Positions 24,901 through 36,934 of a DNA stretch of 64,000 nucleotides are shown one piece after another. The stretch's first letter is position 1; every line of letters starts with the position of its first letter. Below the pieces are notes generated by a model that ran no database searches, was not told where the DNA came from, and saw only the letters and a program-made list of their open reading frames with translations. The stretch covers positions 1,050,001-1,114,000 of the forward strand of contig CM060467.1 of the NCBI GenBank assembly GCA_030544235.1. Reading direction: 5' to 3'. The stretch comes from Lepturacanthus savala (taxonomy: Eukaryota; Chordata; Actinopteri; Scombriformes; Trichiuridae). The position numbers were made by a program, and so were the translations under genes.

Positions 24901-27079
24901 TTGTGTTGCTGCTGTAGAAGCTGTAAGTTTGTTCGTTTCGACCCTTTTTACCCAAATAAAGTGTTTTTTAGTTGGTTTTTCCTCGTATGTGGACAGAAGA
25001 CGCCGTGTTGCTGTTGAATAAACTGTAAAAGTTTTAGTTTAGTTTAGTTTTACTAATCAAATCCATGCAAGTTTCACCTTTGAGTCATCAGCTGTGAGCT
25101 TTTTATTGCCTCGAAGCTGAATTCCTGTGAATGAAGTCATTGAGAACAATGTGGTGATAGTGGTAGATCATCATATATCAGGAAACAACTAATCTCAGAT
25201 TCACCTCAGTGGGTTTTTTACAGTTTCTACAACAGCAACACGACGTTTTCTATCCTCAAACCATCAAACCTCCTAAAAAAACACTTTAACTGAGGAAAAA
25301 AGGAGGAAGAAACATCAGAAAACGGAACCGTGTAGGATTTCTGTTCCAGAGCAGGATGGAAACAACACGTTTAACAGGAAAAGAAGTGAAGGACACACGA
25401 TTTAACAGGATGACAGAGATTTACAGCGTTTTATTGGAGGTTAGAGTTAGAAAATTAGCGGATAATTCCTTTAAAATGCAGCAATTTGGTGCGATTAATG
25501 TGAAATATCAGTGTTTATATGGAGATACATGCAAACTGCAAATAAATCAAACATTTGTATCTATTCTAAATGGATCTTTATGGATATTTTAATGTTTTTC
25601 ATACTGTTACAGGACATATTATATCTATTAGTTCTATATGTGACTATATAACAGGAGACTTGCTGCTTGTTTCCTGTTTAATGCAGAGATTTTACCACAT
25701 TCCTCCTCCGTACTTTATTCTGGGCCAAATAAAACCGATCGACGTCTGGTTTGATGAATAAAACATCAGCTCGGGACGGAATTTAATTTTTGAGTTAAGT
25801 GCACAAATCGTTATGGATCACAGGAGATGTTTCAGCCCGGAAAATATAAATAAATTAAACGTTTTAAAGGCGATCGGCTGTTTGAGGGAAGGGCCAACAG
25901 ACTCATTAGGTGGATTATTTGATGAATTCTAATTGTGTGCAGTCGTTTTTAGTTTAAAGTTAATAAAAATGTGAATTTAAATGCAGCAATGTGCTGATTT
26001 GAGAGCAGAATCAAGCTTATAGACTATTATAATCACTATTAATCATGAAATTAATGCAAATAATCACATGTTTATCTGTTCTAAATGAACCTTAAAGGGT
26101 TATTTTTTAGGATTCCACACCTGGTTCTACTAATCAAGCACCTTATTAAAGGCTCTAATTAGTAGAATCAGGTGTGTTAGTGCTGGTTGGAACAAAAACC
26201 TGCAGCTGCTGCAGCTTTATATAAATAAGGTTTATTATTACTGGATCAATAACATTAAGAACATAGATTATTTTATTAGTTTTGTCCTGATTTTGGGTCA
26301 ATCTGGTCTCTGTTTTAAGAAAAAACTTAGAAATAAAATAAATTATCTATCATCCGTCTCCGACATCCGATGTTTTTGCAGTTTGAGGTTTATTTTGTGT
26401 TTCAATCGTTCCAATAACCTCAGACAAACCAAAGCAGCTTCATTTGTTCTATTGAGCCGTTAAATTTAACTTTTACTGATTTATATGAACAACGACACTC
26501 GTCTGGGACGTTTCCCTGTTTATTCTCATTAATCTAATTCTAATTATACATGGAAACTGATGTTGAACTATCCCTTTAAATCTCATTGGTTGATGATCCA
26601 GTATATTTCCAACCTTCCACTGAGTGAATGTTGAGGAGGAGGAGGAGGAGGAGGAGGAGGAGGAGGCCATTAACATGTGCAGATTTTATATTTTAATATT
26701 AAAACCTGCTGTGATTCTCAGTCTCTTCTCCGTGAGAACTGCTGTAACCGAGCTGCTGATTCCAGACTGACGTCAATGTGACTTTGCCTCTTTCTGTTTC
26801 CGATGAGCTGAGCTGGCAGAGTTCCTGCCTCCAGGTCGTAGTCCGTTCCCTTCGTTCCTGATTATAAAACACCAATCGTCTCACAGTGAATCCCAGCGTC
26901 CAGTCTGAGTTACTCTGGTTTGTTGTTGTTGTGCAGGTTTCCACATGGTTTTACTGTTTCCTGGAGGCTCGAATTCAAGCTGCGACACATTAAACCAGAA
27001 CAGGAACCAGGTTATAGGTTGTTGATTGATGAAATGATCGATTAGTCGATATCTGAGCTGAAGATTCATCCTAAAACCA
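24901..27079. other. Intronic DNA without recognised gene
   Basis: Mostly AT-rich with short open frames of no recognisable product. Contains a hairpin element (26116-26176) and a (GGA)n tract (26634-26664). Confidence 0.5.
26116..26176. repeat. Short perfect-stem inverted repeat (MITE-like hairpin)
   Basis: CACACCTGGTTCTACTAAT (26116-26134) pairs with ATTAGTAGAATCAGGTGTG (26158-26176) with a single G:T, around a 23-base loop. It is followed by GTTAGTGCTGGTTGGAACAA and AAACCTGCAG, a phrase I recall from dispersed fish repeats. Confidence 0.65.
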
Positions 27080-27640
27080 CCAGTTTCTACCTGGTTTCCT
27101 GTGGAATCTAAAAGGAGCCAATCAAAGCCATCGACCAGGTTATTACCAATCAGAAGCAGCTCCCATTGTCCAACGGTATCAGAGGGATAAAAGTCTTTCT
27201 ACTGATAATCAATCAAATATGAGTGAAAACGCCACAGACAGAAGCAGTCGATGCTTCGCTCTCGGCCTGCGACTGTTTTGATGATTTAATCTATCGATCG
27301 TTAAATCGATCGGTCGTTTGCTTCATGAAAGTGTTGATCAGTGTTTGTCAAGAAGCTGTTCACACGTTTATCTTCTAATTCTCTTTGTTTCCTGATTGGA
27401 ATTATTATCAATAAATGGTTTATTTGATGGGTCTGTAGCTGCCTTTAAAGAAGCTTCTACTAACGACTATTCTGATTAATGATTAATCGATTATTGAAAC
27501 GATTAATCAATTAGTCGTTTGGTTCAGGAAACAGAGGAACAGCCCACAACCCAAAGATCATCAGTTTATTATTATAGAGACTAAAAAACAGGAAATAACC
27601 AGAGAAGAGAAGCTGGAACCAGAGAATTTAACATTTACTA
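27080..27640. repeat. Left arm of a ~0.55-kb inverted repeat (partner 33425-34002)
   Basis: The arm is nearly identical to the reverse complement of 33425-34002. Over 27141-27360 I count one difference. The outer part (to about 27458) is found only at these two places in the window, and the inner part is an ATTAATCG-family element. The left arm lacks 20 bases present in the right arm, between two GGAATCT words. Confidence 0.9.
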
Positions 27641-27949
27641 ATTATAAATGACTCTAATTGATTATCAGATAGTTGTTCGTTAACGTAACCCTTGGCAACC
27701 AATTAATCAACTAATCATTACAGCTCTACATTAAATGCTCTATTTTTTTATTGACCTCTGACCTCAGATCTCCAGGAAGGAACCAGAAACTTTATATAAG
27801 ATACATCAAAGAAATTTATTCAGTGTGAGGGTTGAAGGTCAAAGGTCAAATCGGATAAAACAACATGTTTTGGTGTTTTTTAGCTTCTAGTAATGTGACA
27901 TATCAAAGTCTTTGTTTTAGTTCTTTAGTGCCTCGTTGCTCAGACTGTG

Positions 27950-28300
27950 AACCGGCGTCACTTTCCTCTTTTATTTCCTCGAGACAGCGACAAGAAAAGC
28001 CGCCTCCCTCCCTCTTTATTCCCCTCAGCACGTTCACCCGCTGCCAAGAGAGGGTTCGACCCCGGAGCAAACAATGGCCGCCGCGTCGCTGCGTTTAGAC
28101 GGCGCCAGCAGCCGCTCGCCAGGCCAACGCTGCCAGAGCAGCCGTTCCCTCGACCAGCGACTCTCTAACTGCTGCTGCTGCTTCTTTGTCCCGCGGGGAT
28201 GAAAACGAGCCGTTTTCCGACGTCCTGTTTGTCGTTGCGTGATGTCGCGGCTCGCTGAGCCTCGTTGGAGCGAGGAACGGTTCCTGCGCGTTTTTAGATT
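27950..28300 (+). promoter_or_regulatory. CpG-rich patch with good-context ATG inside intron 1
   Basis: A GC-rich block in AT-rich surroundings. ATG at 28074 has A at -3 and G at +4 and opens 42 codons (MAAASLRLDGASSRSPG... with a CCCC run) to TGA 28200-28202. It could be an alternative first exon, a promoter or an enhancer; no donor was identified and the peptide is not recognised. Confidence 0.3.
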
Positions 28301-28589
28301 CATGTTCAATCGTTTCATTGAGTAGGATGAAAAGCAGCTGGTTTAGAGATAAACTAATAGAGTACAGGAGTATTTATGTCACTGAAGGCATCAAATCTAC
28401 GAATGAACACGTTTATGGACTTAAAACAACAGCATCCTCCAGTGGACCAGATCGGACCCTTTAATGGGCCATTTCTGGCCCCCAGGCCACATGTTTGACA
28501 GCCCTGATCTATAATATCTATGCTGTTTGTTCTATAAAAGATGTTTATAAAGGATCATTTAACCCTTTATTGAATATTAGTTTACCTTA

Positions 28590-28690
28590 AAAAGCTGTGA
28601 TAGAAAATCTATGATTTTACAGTTAAGCGTGAAAAGGGGGCTTTTATTTTGGAAGGTTGGGGTCACATGACCAGGATATCCTGTTTACTG
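28590..28690 (+). mobile_element. Copy of the 16.5-kb palindromic element, left end
   Basis: AAAAAGCTGTGATA, AAAATCTATG, TTTTACAGTTA, GGCTTTTATTTT and GTCACATGACCAGGATATCC match 16471-16560 in order. Confidence 0.75.
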
Positions 28691-29179
28691 GTCCCTTTTT
28701 GCTCATGAACATGGACAAATAAATAAATAGCTTATATTTAGTATATTTACCTCATTATTGGTCTGTATTAAGTTCTATTTCAAGTCATTTAATCTAAAAT
28801 AAGCCTATTTTAGCTTTTTTCTGGACATATTTCTAGATTTGAAAAGTTTAATTTCATGATTTTTTCACCAAGTGTAATTCTCTTGCTGCACGGACAGATA
28901 ATTTCACTACTTTTAAGTGAATTTATCCTCAAATACAGTGTTTATATCTTATTTTCAGCCACGTTTTGATGTATTTGAGACACTTAAGAAGAAAAATGTG
29001 TAAATTCTCTGGTTCCAGCTTCTCTGGTTTCTTTAGTCTCCATAATAATAAACTGATGATCTTTGGGTTGTGGACTGAATAAAAGACATTTGGTTTAATG
29101 GTTATGAGTCATTTTTTAAGAAGAACATGTCCAAATCCTCTTCAGATGAACTGTAGTCGTCTCATTTCCAGACAGAATC

Positions 29180-29520
29180 TTCAGCATCTCCCTCCTCCTG
29201 TTGGTTTCCACCGTATCACACATGAAAAGCGTCAGATTTGCTTCTCTGGTTCCTCTGAATGTTCATCAGAGACGTGCTGCTGCTGCTTCAGGGAACAGGG
29301 ATATTCCATATGATGTGGTCTCCATCACACGACGCGTTCAGGTGCCGCGTGGAGACGACAGAACCGGCTTTAAAAGCTGCGGCGACAGACAAACCGCAGC
29401 CTTCGGTCTCCGAGCGTCTGTTGCGTCGCTGCCGGGGGATCGTCTGTGAAGTCCTGACAGTTTGTCAGAGTGTTTATCCAAAGCTGCGACGCTAACCTGC
29501 AGCACAGCAGGAACCAGCAG
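29180..29520. other. GC-richer island in intron 1, unrecognised
   Basis: Balanced-to-GC-rich sequence with several overlapping short open frames on both strands, none recognised. The surrounding 28.69-30.40 kb otherwise holds ATTAATCG-family remnants (29.0-29.1 and 29.94-30.15 kb) and AT-rich DNA. Confidence 0.3.
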
Positions 29521-30399
29521 CAGCATAAAAAATAAAACCCAGCTGCAGCTGTTCTCTACTGTTACCGGTCAGCTGCAGGTGTGTTGGATGGATTCCAGGG
29601 AAACACGCAGCGTTTCCAGGAATCACTGTTGTATGAAAACAGTTGATTCAGACGAGGCTGAAACACTAAACATCACCTGAAACTGACAGTTTACCTGAAC
29701 TCATTCACTTTATTTACCCAGTAAAACCAGCAGGATCTGACTCGTTTGGTTATTTCTCTTCCAGTTAAACAGCTGGAGGGAAAATATATATTTGCTTTGC
29801 TAAAATCCTTGTTTGACAGGTTTTAGAGATGATTAGTTTAGAGGAAACTTAACACAATAATGTGGATTTATATATTTATATATATGTATATGATGCTGAG
29901 GTCAGAGGTCAAGTTCCCTTAAAGAACAAAAACAATAGATCAGACTGGAATTAATCAATTAGACACTAACTATTTATCATTAATCACCAATTATTTAGAT
30001 TTTAAGGTAGAAAATGTCCTTATTTTTTATTCTTCTATGATAATAAACTGATTTTATGAACCAAATGACTAATCGATTAATCGTTTGAATAATCAAAAGG
30101 TTAATTGATCATTAAAATAGTCGTTAGTTGCAGCTCTAATGTGAAAACAAACCGTTTTTAAGTTCTCATGGACAAAAAAAAAGACATTTTAGGTTGAATC
30201 AATAGATTAATCACCAATAACTGAGGTGTGTATAGACATTTACTTTTATTATCTATTTATTTATGGTGTTCGTATTTAGGTTGTTTATTTATATGTTGGA
30301 ACTACAGTTTCTCTGAGGAACCTCCCAAAGGATCAATAATCTAATCTTTATATTTAAGTCTTTATTTGCAGCCTTCCTGTGTATATTTAATATATTTTA

Positions 30400-31090
30400 A
30401 CTTTCCAGTAAAGGGACAGATCTCAAACTCTAATTCTCCTTCATCTTCTCGTGGAGACCCATGCAGCATCGTTGTGGTTTTCAGGTTGCCGCGGTAACCA
30501 GTGGGATTAGAGTCAGAATTAAAGGTAGCTGCCTCAACAAGGGTATTACCGAGTCCCCGACGACTGATCTCACATTCGTCCAACACAAAGCTGCGGAAAT
30601 ATTCCAGCTGCAGGTCTGGACCCTGAAATCCCCTCACGGCAGTAATGACCGGCGAGCCGCGATTTCTGCCTGAATAAAACGCTTCTGTTAAGCCGGCTCC
30701 GAGAACCGTGACCTCCTCCTGCTCCTCCTGCTCCCGCTCCTCCTCCTCCTCCTCCTCCTGCTCCTCCTCCTCCTGCTCCTCCTCCTCCTCCAGGTGTGCC
30801 CATCAACCTTCAGCCTGATCCGGGGGAGGAACGGCCGCCCGCTGAGCGAGAAGAAAGAAACCGGAAGACGACCACGAGTCTAAAAGAAAAGGCCTCGCTG
30901 CTCTCCTTCTCCGGCTCCTCCGGCTCCTCCGTTTCCCACGGAGCTGCAGCGTTTGTGCTTTTCCTCTCCTCCGTGGACGTTGGGTAAATGTCAGCGGCCG
31001 GTGTTTGGGATGGAGGCGGCGGCCGCCAGGGTCCGGTGGATGTTGATTTAACCAGAGAGTAAACGGAGGCAGATTCCGTCACATCGTCAT
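30400..31090. other. GC-rich island with CTC/CTG repeat, unrecognised
   Basis: Contains a CTC/CTG triplet tract at about 30709-30792 followed by CpG-containing sequence to 31080 with GGCGGCGGCCGCC near 31015. It could be a second CpG-rich regulatory patch. Peptides read on either strand are low-complexity and not recognised. Confidence 0.35.
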
Positions 31091-31494
31091 AACTGAACTT
31101 TCAGCAGGTTGGACTGAAGCAACTTCCCCAGATTATGTGGTTCAATGATGCTAAATATGCTAAATTGTGTTTAAACTAATGATAAATCCACTCTATACAT
31201 CACTAATATGGTAAATGACTATTGTAGCTGCATCAATATCTACATAGAGGAACATTTACAGCAACTATCACTCAGTGTTCTAATGGATCAATGTGTTTGA
31301 TCAGTGATCAGAGAAAACACTTGATGCTAACATGTTAGCACAGCTGGAAACAGAAAGTTTATTATTTCATATACAAATCATTAATTTCTATTAATTTAAC
31401 AAAGTCATGGTGGTAAATTAACGTGTGACTTTTCATAGAAACACTAACAGTAGTGAGTAAAATCTAAATTAAAGTTCATTTCTTTTTTTATTTA

Positions 31495-31640
31495 ATGATT
31501 TTTTTTTCCAAATCCTGAATAAAAGACAATGATGTTCACACGTCCATCAGCAATAGGGATATCATGGTCATGTGACCTCATAAATTGTATGTCCTTCAAA
31601 ATAAAAGCCCCTTTTTCCACACCTAACTGTGAAAACATAG
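31495..31640 (-). mobile_element. Copy of the 16.5-kb palindromic element, inverted
   Basis: The reverse complement matches 16495-16640: CATCAGCAATAGGGATATC, CATGTGACCTCAT, CCTTCAAAATAAAAGCCCC and CACACCTAACTGT appear in order. Confidence 0.8.
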
Positions 31641-31719
31641 GTGGTTGAAGGAAAAAATTATCATTTCAATTATAAAGTGTGACTTTTCATGGAAAACACC
31701 AAATTTTCTGGGTGACCCC

Positions 31720-32330
31720 AGATTTGAATTATTACATTAATCGATTGATAATCGAATAATTGATTTGAGTCATTTTTTTAAGAAGACGTCTAAATTCTCT
31801 GGTTCCATCTCCTCAAATTGATTTATCAGAAAAATTGGTGACTAATGTAATAGTTGGCAATTAATCAGTTTATTTCTATTACATTAATCACATTTTACAC
31901 CTTTTTATGAACCAATAACTAATCAATTAATCATTTTGGTGTATGTATAAAGTTTAAATGGTTGAAAGTAAAAAATACTAAAAATACTTAAATACAAAAA
32001 AAAAGAAAATTACTAAAAATACAACATATACAAAACCACAAAAAATACCAACAACAAAACTAAAAATAAAATACTAAAATAAAAAATACTAATAATTCAA
32101 CATATACAAAACCACAAAAAATATTGAAGATACTAAAATAATAAAACAAAAACTAAATCAAATGAAAAGAAAAATAAAAAAAACTATGAATACTAAAAAT
32201 GCAAAAAAACAACAAAAAAATAAATTCAGTGATGGATAACCCATTTAATGAACCAAATGACTAATTGATTAATCGTTTGAATAATTAATCGATGATTAAA
32301 ATAGTCATTAGTTGCAGCGTTCATGTGAAA
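31720..32330. repeat. ATTAATCG-family copy joined to an A-rich tract
   Basis: The family element is followed by TTGGTGTATGTATAAA, TTGAAAGTAAAAAATACTAA and a long AAAATACTAAAAATAC low-complexity run. The same junction and run recur at 56860-57375, so these are two copies of one longer composite element. Confidence 0.75.
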
Positions 32331-32859
32331 ATGAGCCATTTTTATAAGTTCTCATATCATCAGGAACTAGACCTGCAATTATGCAATTATAAGGATTTAA
32401 TCCTAGTAGTTTGCAGCTAATTGATTAAAACTCGTTTAGTTTGTGTGACCTGTTTATACAGTTGAGATAAAACTTCACAAGCTTTGGCTTTTTGTGCAGA
32501 TCTATATTTTTTATCCCTCCGCTGGGTTTTAAACCCTCATAGCAGGAAGGAAATGAGTTTCCTTTACTGATGTAATCAGTAACTGCTGCAGCTGCTTCTG
32601 CAACTTCCAGATCCTGTTTGTCACCATCTGACAATCAAGTGTGATATTAACTTCAATGAAGGGGTCGATAAACTGGTGGTGATGGTTATAATGCAGATTT
32701 ATGACCAAGAGAAGGGTCAAAGTTCATCCTGAGTCATGTTAAGAGATGAACATCGGCAGGTTCTAGTGTAGTAATGTGTTTAAATTCTTTATAATCGGAC
32801 ATTCACCTCTGATCGACCTGGAAAAAAGGAAGAAAACAGTGAGTTTTATCTGAAAGTCC

Positions 32860-33424
32860 AATAGAATGAAGCAATTTATTGATTTGAGTCATTTTTTTAA
32901 GAAGAAAATGTCCAAATTCTCTGGTTCCAGCTTCTCTTCTCTGATTATTTCTTTATTCTTCTATAATAATAAACTGATGACTGAAACTTCACAGGATCTA
33001 GAACGGAACCTTGAGGAACCCCACATTTGATTTGACATCAAACTATTTTAATAATTAATGGATTTGAGTCATTTATTAAGAAGAAAATGTCCAAATTCTC
33101 TGGTTCCAGCTTCTCTTCTCTGATTATTTCCTGGTTTCTTTAGTCTCTATAATAATAAACTGATGAAAAAAGACATTTTAGGTTGAATTTTCAGCTCAAA
33201 TCGACATTTTACACCATTTTATGAACCAAACAACTAATCGATTAATCGTTTCAATCATTGATAGATCAGCCCTGCTTGGTATTACAGCAACAGCTTGAAT
33301 GACTTCTTTTTTCTTTTACTGTCTATTAAAGCTGCAACAATTAGACGATTAATCAGTCGTTTAATCACCAATTTATTATATTTTGATAATCGATTAATCG
33401 ATTCGAGTAATTTTTCAATAGAAA
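32860..33424. repeat. ATTAATCG-family copies with embedded RT-like fragment
   Basis: Tandem partial copies carry AATTCTCTGGTTCCAGCTTC, CTTTAGTCTCTATAATAATA, AACTGATGA and CGATTAATCG words. At about 32977-33046 is CACAGGATCTAGAACGGAAC, then CTTGAGGAACCCCACATTTG, whose reverse complement reads GVPQGSVLDPV. Confidence 0.85.
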
Positions 33425-34002
33425 ATGTCTAAATTCTCTGGTTCCAGCTTCTCTTCTCTGATTATTTCCTGGTTTCTTTAGTCTCTATAATAATAAACTG
33501 ATGATCTTTGGGTTGTGGACTGTTCCACTGTTTCATGAACCAAACGACTAATTGATTAATCGTTTCAATAATCGATTAATCATTAATCAGAATAGTCGTT
33601 AGTAGAAGCTTCTTTAAAGGCAGCTACAGACCCATCAAATAAACCATTTATTGATAATAATTCCAATCAGGAAACAAAGAGAATTAGAAGATAAACGTGT
33701 GAACAGCTTCCTGACAAACACTGATCAACACTTTCATGAAGCAAACGACCGATCGATTTAACGATCGATAGATTAAATCATCAAAACAGTCGCAGGCCGA
33801 GAGCGAAGCATCGACTGCTTCTGTCTGTGGCGTTTTCACTCATATTTGATTGATTATCAGTAGAAAGACTTTTATCCCTCTGATACCGTTGGACAATGGG
33901 AGCTGCTTCTGATTGGTAATAACCTGGTCGATGGCTTTGATTGGCTCCTTTTAGATTCCTTAAAGGTCAAACAGATTCCACGGGAAACCAGGTAGAAACT
34001 GG
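33425..34002. repeat. Right arm of the ~0.55-kb inverted repeat (partner 27080-27640)
   Basis: Inverted near-copy of the left arm. It retains GTTTGACCTTTAAGGAATCT (in reverse-complement sense), missing from the left arm, so the right arm probably keeps the older form. The inner end is an ATTAATCG-family element. Confidence 0.9.
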
Positions 34003-34189
34003 TTTAGTCGCCTGTTTTTCTGTGATAAAATAAAAGCTGATTAAGCTGATTAAGCTGCACAATAGCAGATCTTTCCCCCTGAAGGCAGACACTGCAGGAA
34101 GCTGAGAGACGGGGTGAAATGGGGAGAGGAAAAGGAAATATGTGGGTTAAGAAAAGAAAAAGGGGGAGATGTTCACTAACATCCTTTCT

Positions 34190-34279
34190 GCATTCATGGC
34201 GGTTTTCTTCCCCCACATTCCCTTTGTGGTAGGGCAGTAGCTTCAGGGAAAGTCTCTCTGTTGAGGCATGCTTTTCAAG

Positions 34280-34337
<58 letters not shown>

Positions 34338-34480
34338 GACGTAGGTCACGGGCAGAAGTGGAGGATTATATCACATCTGGAAAGAATAAAATGCCTAAAG
34401 TGCAGCTCTCTCTGTCTCTGGAGAAGACCAGTCCTGATATTCACCAGGAATTTAACCCTAAAAATAAAAAACCTAATAAA
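34190..34480. promoter_or_regulatory. Candidate conserved non-coding island with GT tract
   Basis: Non-repetitive flanks such as CATTCCCTTTGTGGTAGGGC and AGTGGAGGATTATATCACAT surround a GT run at 34284-34336. It resembles a conserved element only by contrast with the repeats around it. Confidence 0.25.
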
Positions 34481-34619
34481 TAAAGTATTTTATCTGTATT
34501 AAAGCCAATGTTACTGTTCCAGCATCAATATATATCATCAATATCCACATCATCAATACAATAAGACAATAGTTTAATAGAATATCAGTAGTAGAGACTA
34601 TTTACATATTTAGATTTGA

Positions 34620-34800
34620 GCTGTTTTATATATTCTTCATGTTCTGGAATGATCCTCAGTGGGATTTATAGGATTTTATGGACTAATTATTGATTAATAA
34701 TTAATGATTAAACTTTGCATTGCAGATAATTTAGATTATGTCAAGTATTTTTCCTGATTTGGGTCAGTTTTGTCTTGTTTTAAGTTTTAATTTAAGTTTT
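34620..34800 (+). repeat. Dispersed repeat, partner of 5085-5265
   Basis: Shares GATCCTCAGTGGGATTTATA, GGATTTTATGGACTAAT and TTTTTCCTGATTTGGGTCAG with the reverse complement of 5085-5265. Confidence 0.7.
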
Positions 34801-34999
34801 TTCTCTAATATTCTAACTCTATTTTCTCTATAACATCAACATCAATAGATTCTGACTCTTCTGTCGTCTCCTCACATGTTGTAGATTTATTTTATTCCAG
34901 GTTTTAGTCCAATAACCTTTGTGTTTGTAGAGATATTTAATATTTATTATCATTTAGAGCAGGAAAAAAATAGGCCTGGGACTTAATGATTAACATAAT

Positions 35000-36170
35000 T
35001 GTCCTTGTAAAGTTCTGATCATGCACTGAAATGTCGGAATGTGCATCAAAACACCTTTTTAAATTTCTAAAGTGCATTAAAGTTTCCAGATTTGCACTAA
35101 AGTGTCCTTTTTAAATGTCTAAAATGCATTAACATGCACTAAAGTGTCCTTTTTAAATGTCTAAAATGCATTAACATTCACTAAAGTGTCCTTTTTAAAT
35201 GTCTAAAATGCATTAACATTCACTAAAGTGTCCTTTTTAAATGTCTAAAATGCATTAACATGCACTAAAGTGTCCTTTTAATTATGAAATGTGCACTGAA
35301 ATGCTCTTTGGAAGTGCATTAAAGTGCCCTTTTTAATGTCTAAACATGCTCTAAAGTGGCCTTGTAAAAGTCTAATGTGCAATAAAGTGCCCTTTTGACA
35401 TTTAAAAGGGTCAAACCTGCACTGAATTTCTCTTTAAATGTCAAAATGTGGACTAAACTGCACTTTTTAGTGTGTAAAGTGCATTAACATGCACTAAAGT
35501 GTCCTTGCAAAGGTCTGAATGGGCACTAAAGTGGCCTTTTAAATATCAAAAAATCCATTAAAGCAACATGTTTTAAATGTCTAAATGAAACTGTTTTTGA
35601 CTCTTCTGATTTTATGATTTAAAGGGCAATATAAATGATGAATTTATACCATGAAAACTGTAAATCAGACTAAAGTGCCATTATTAATGTCAAACCATGC
35701 ACTAAAATGCCCTTTTAAATGTCTAAAGTGCATTAACATGCACTAAAGTGACCTTGCAAAGGTCTGACTGTGCACTAAAGTGCCCTATTAAATATCAAAA
35801 GTGCATTAAAGTGCCCCTTTCAAATACATTAAAGCAACATTTTAAAATGACTAAATTAAAAATGTCCAACCGTGCACTAAAGTGCCCTTTTTAATGTCTA
35901 AACGTGTGCTAAAGTGGCCTCGTAAAGGTGTAAAGTGTAATATTTAGACCTCAAACCTGCACTAAATTGCTCTTTAAATGTCAAAATGTGGACTAAACTG
36001 CACTTTTTAATGTGTAAAGAGCATTAACATGCACTAAAGTGACCTTGCAAAGGTCTGGCTGTGCACTAAAGTGCCCTTTTAAATATAAAGAAGTGCATTA
36101 AAGTGCCCTTTTAAATATAAAGAAGTGCATTAAAGTGCCCTTTTCAAACGTCTAAACGTGCATTAAAGTG
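35000..36170. repeat. Minisatellite array, CTAAAGTGCCCTTTTAAATG type, reverse class
   Basis: About 30-43-bp degenerate units share GCACTAAAGTGCCCTTTTAA and ATGTCTAAA. At 35090-35280 four units of about 43 bp are nearly identical. The shared phrase AACATG..CACTAAAGTGCCCT links this class to the reverse complement of the 31-bp family. Confidence 0.9.
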
Positions 36171-36199
36171 AAACAGTTTCTGCAGCTTCTTATTTGATG

Positions 36200-36934
36200 A
36201 TTCCTCCTCATTTCCAGCAGAAACAGTGAATCAGACCTGGCAGTGAAGCAGTTAACAGCAGATTCTTGTGTATTTTCTGTCTAAGCTGTTTGCTGCATGT
36301 TCTGAGCAGACTAAACCTTCCTCAGCAGTTTTTTTTGTCCCGATGACGTGGCCGAGTCAACAGTTTGCAGATGTTTTCCCCTGTTGCTCAATAAAGTTTT
36401 TTTCTGCTTTCTTTTTTTTCCCCCTGAAGCTCCCAGTCTGTTCCATATTCTTCAGATTCTTTGAATCCTCAGCAGTGGAGTTGTCACATTCCTCCTCCTC
36501 CGTGTTTACTGTTGCATCAGTAAAAGGCAGGAGGTCACGTCCTGAACCACAAACGTCCACTTTTCATCCAGAGGAGGGTGAAAAACAGAAAACAGCCTCC
36601 TGGCAGCGTCATATATATTTCCTAAAAGCAATTCCCAGATTTCATCACCCAGCCTCTCAACAATCTTATTTTTTTATCATTTCACCCTTCTCCTGCTGTG
36701 ATGTTGTAATTCCTTCCATTGCAGCCTCCATTTTTCTTAGTTTAACGGTGCTGCTGACATAATGGGGTCATTGTGTTTTATGCCTCTTAATTCTGGCTTT
36801 TTCAGCTTTTCCTGTGATTACTGGTAAAAACCAAAGAAACAACTCACTGGCTGCTAACTGGACGTAGTTATTCTGTAAAGAGTTAAAGCTGAAATCACCA
36901 CAGACCTGCAGCTTTTCTGTTATTATGATGATTC
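36200..36934. promoter_or_regulatory. Candidate conserved island between two minisatellite arrays
   Basis: About 0.7 kb of non-repetitive sequence splits the array. It contains CCGATGACGTGGCCGAGTCA (CRE/E-box-like TGACGTGG) and AGGTCACGTC. A 164-codon frame at 36268-36762 lacks any recognisable domain and is rich in Phe/Ser from T-rich DNA. Confidence 0.3.

Noticed and set aside
36268..36762. 164-codon frame at 36.3-36.8 kb
   Set aside because: Phe/Ser-rich from T-rich DNA, no domain, no splice evidence; kept only as a possible regulatory island.
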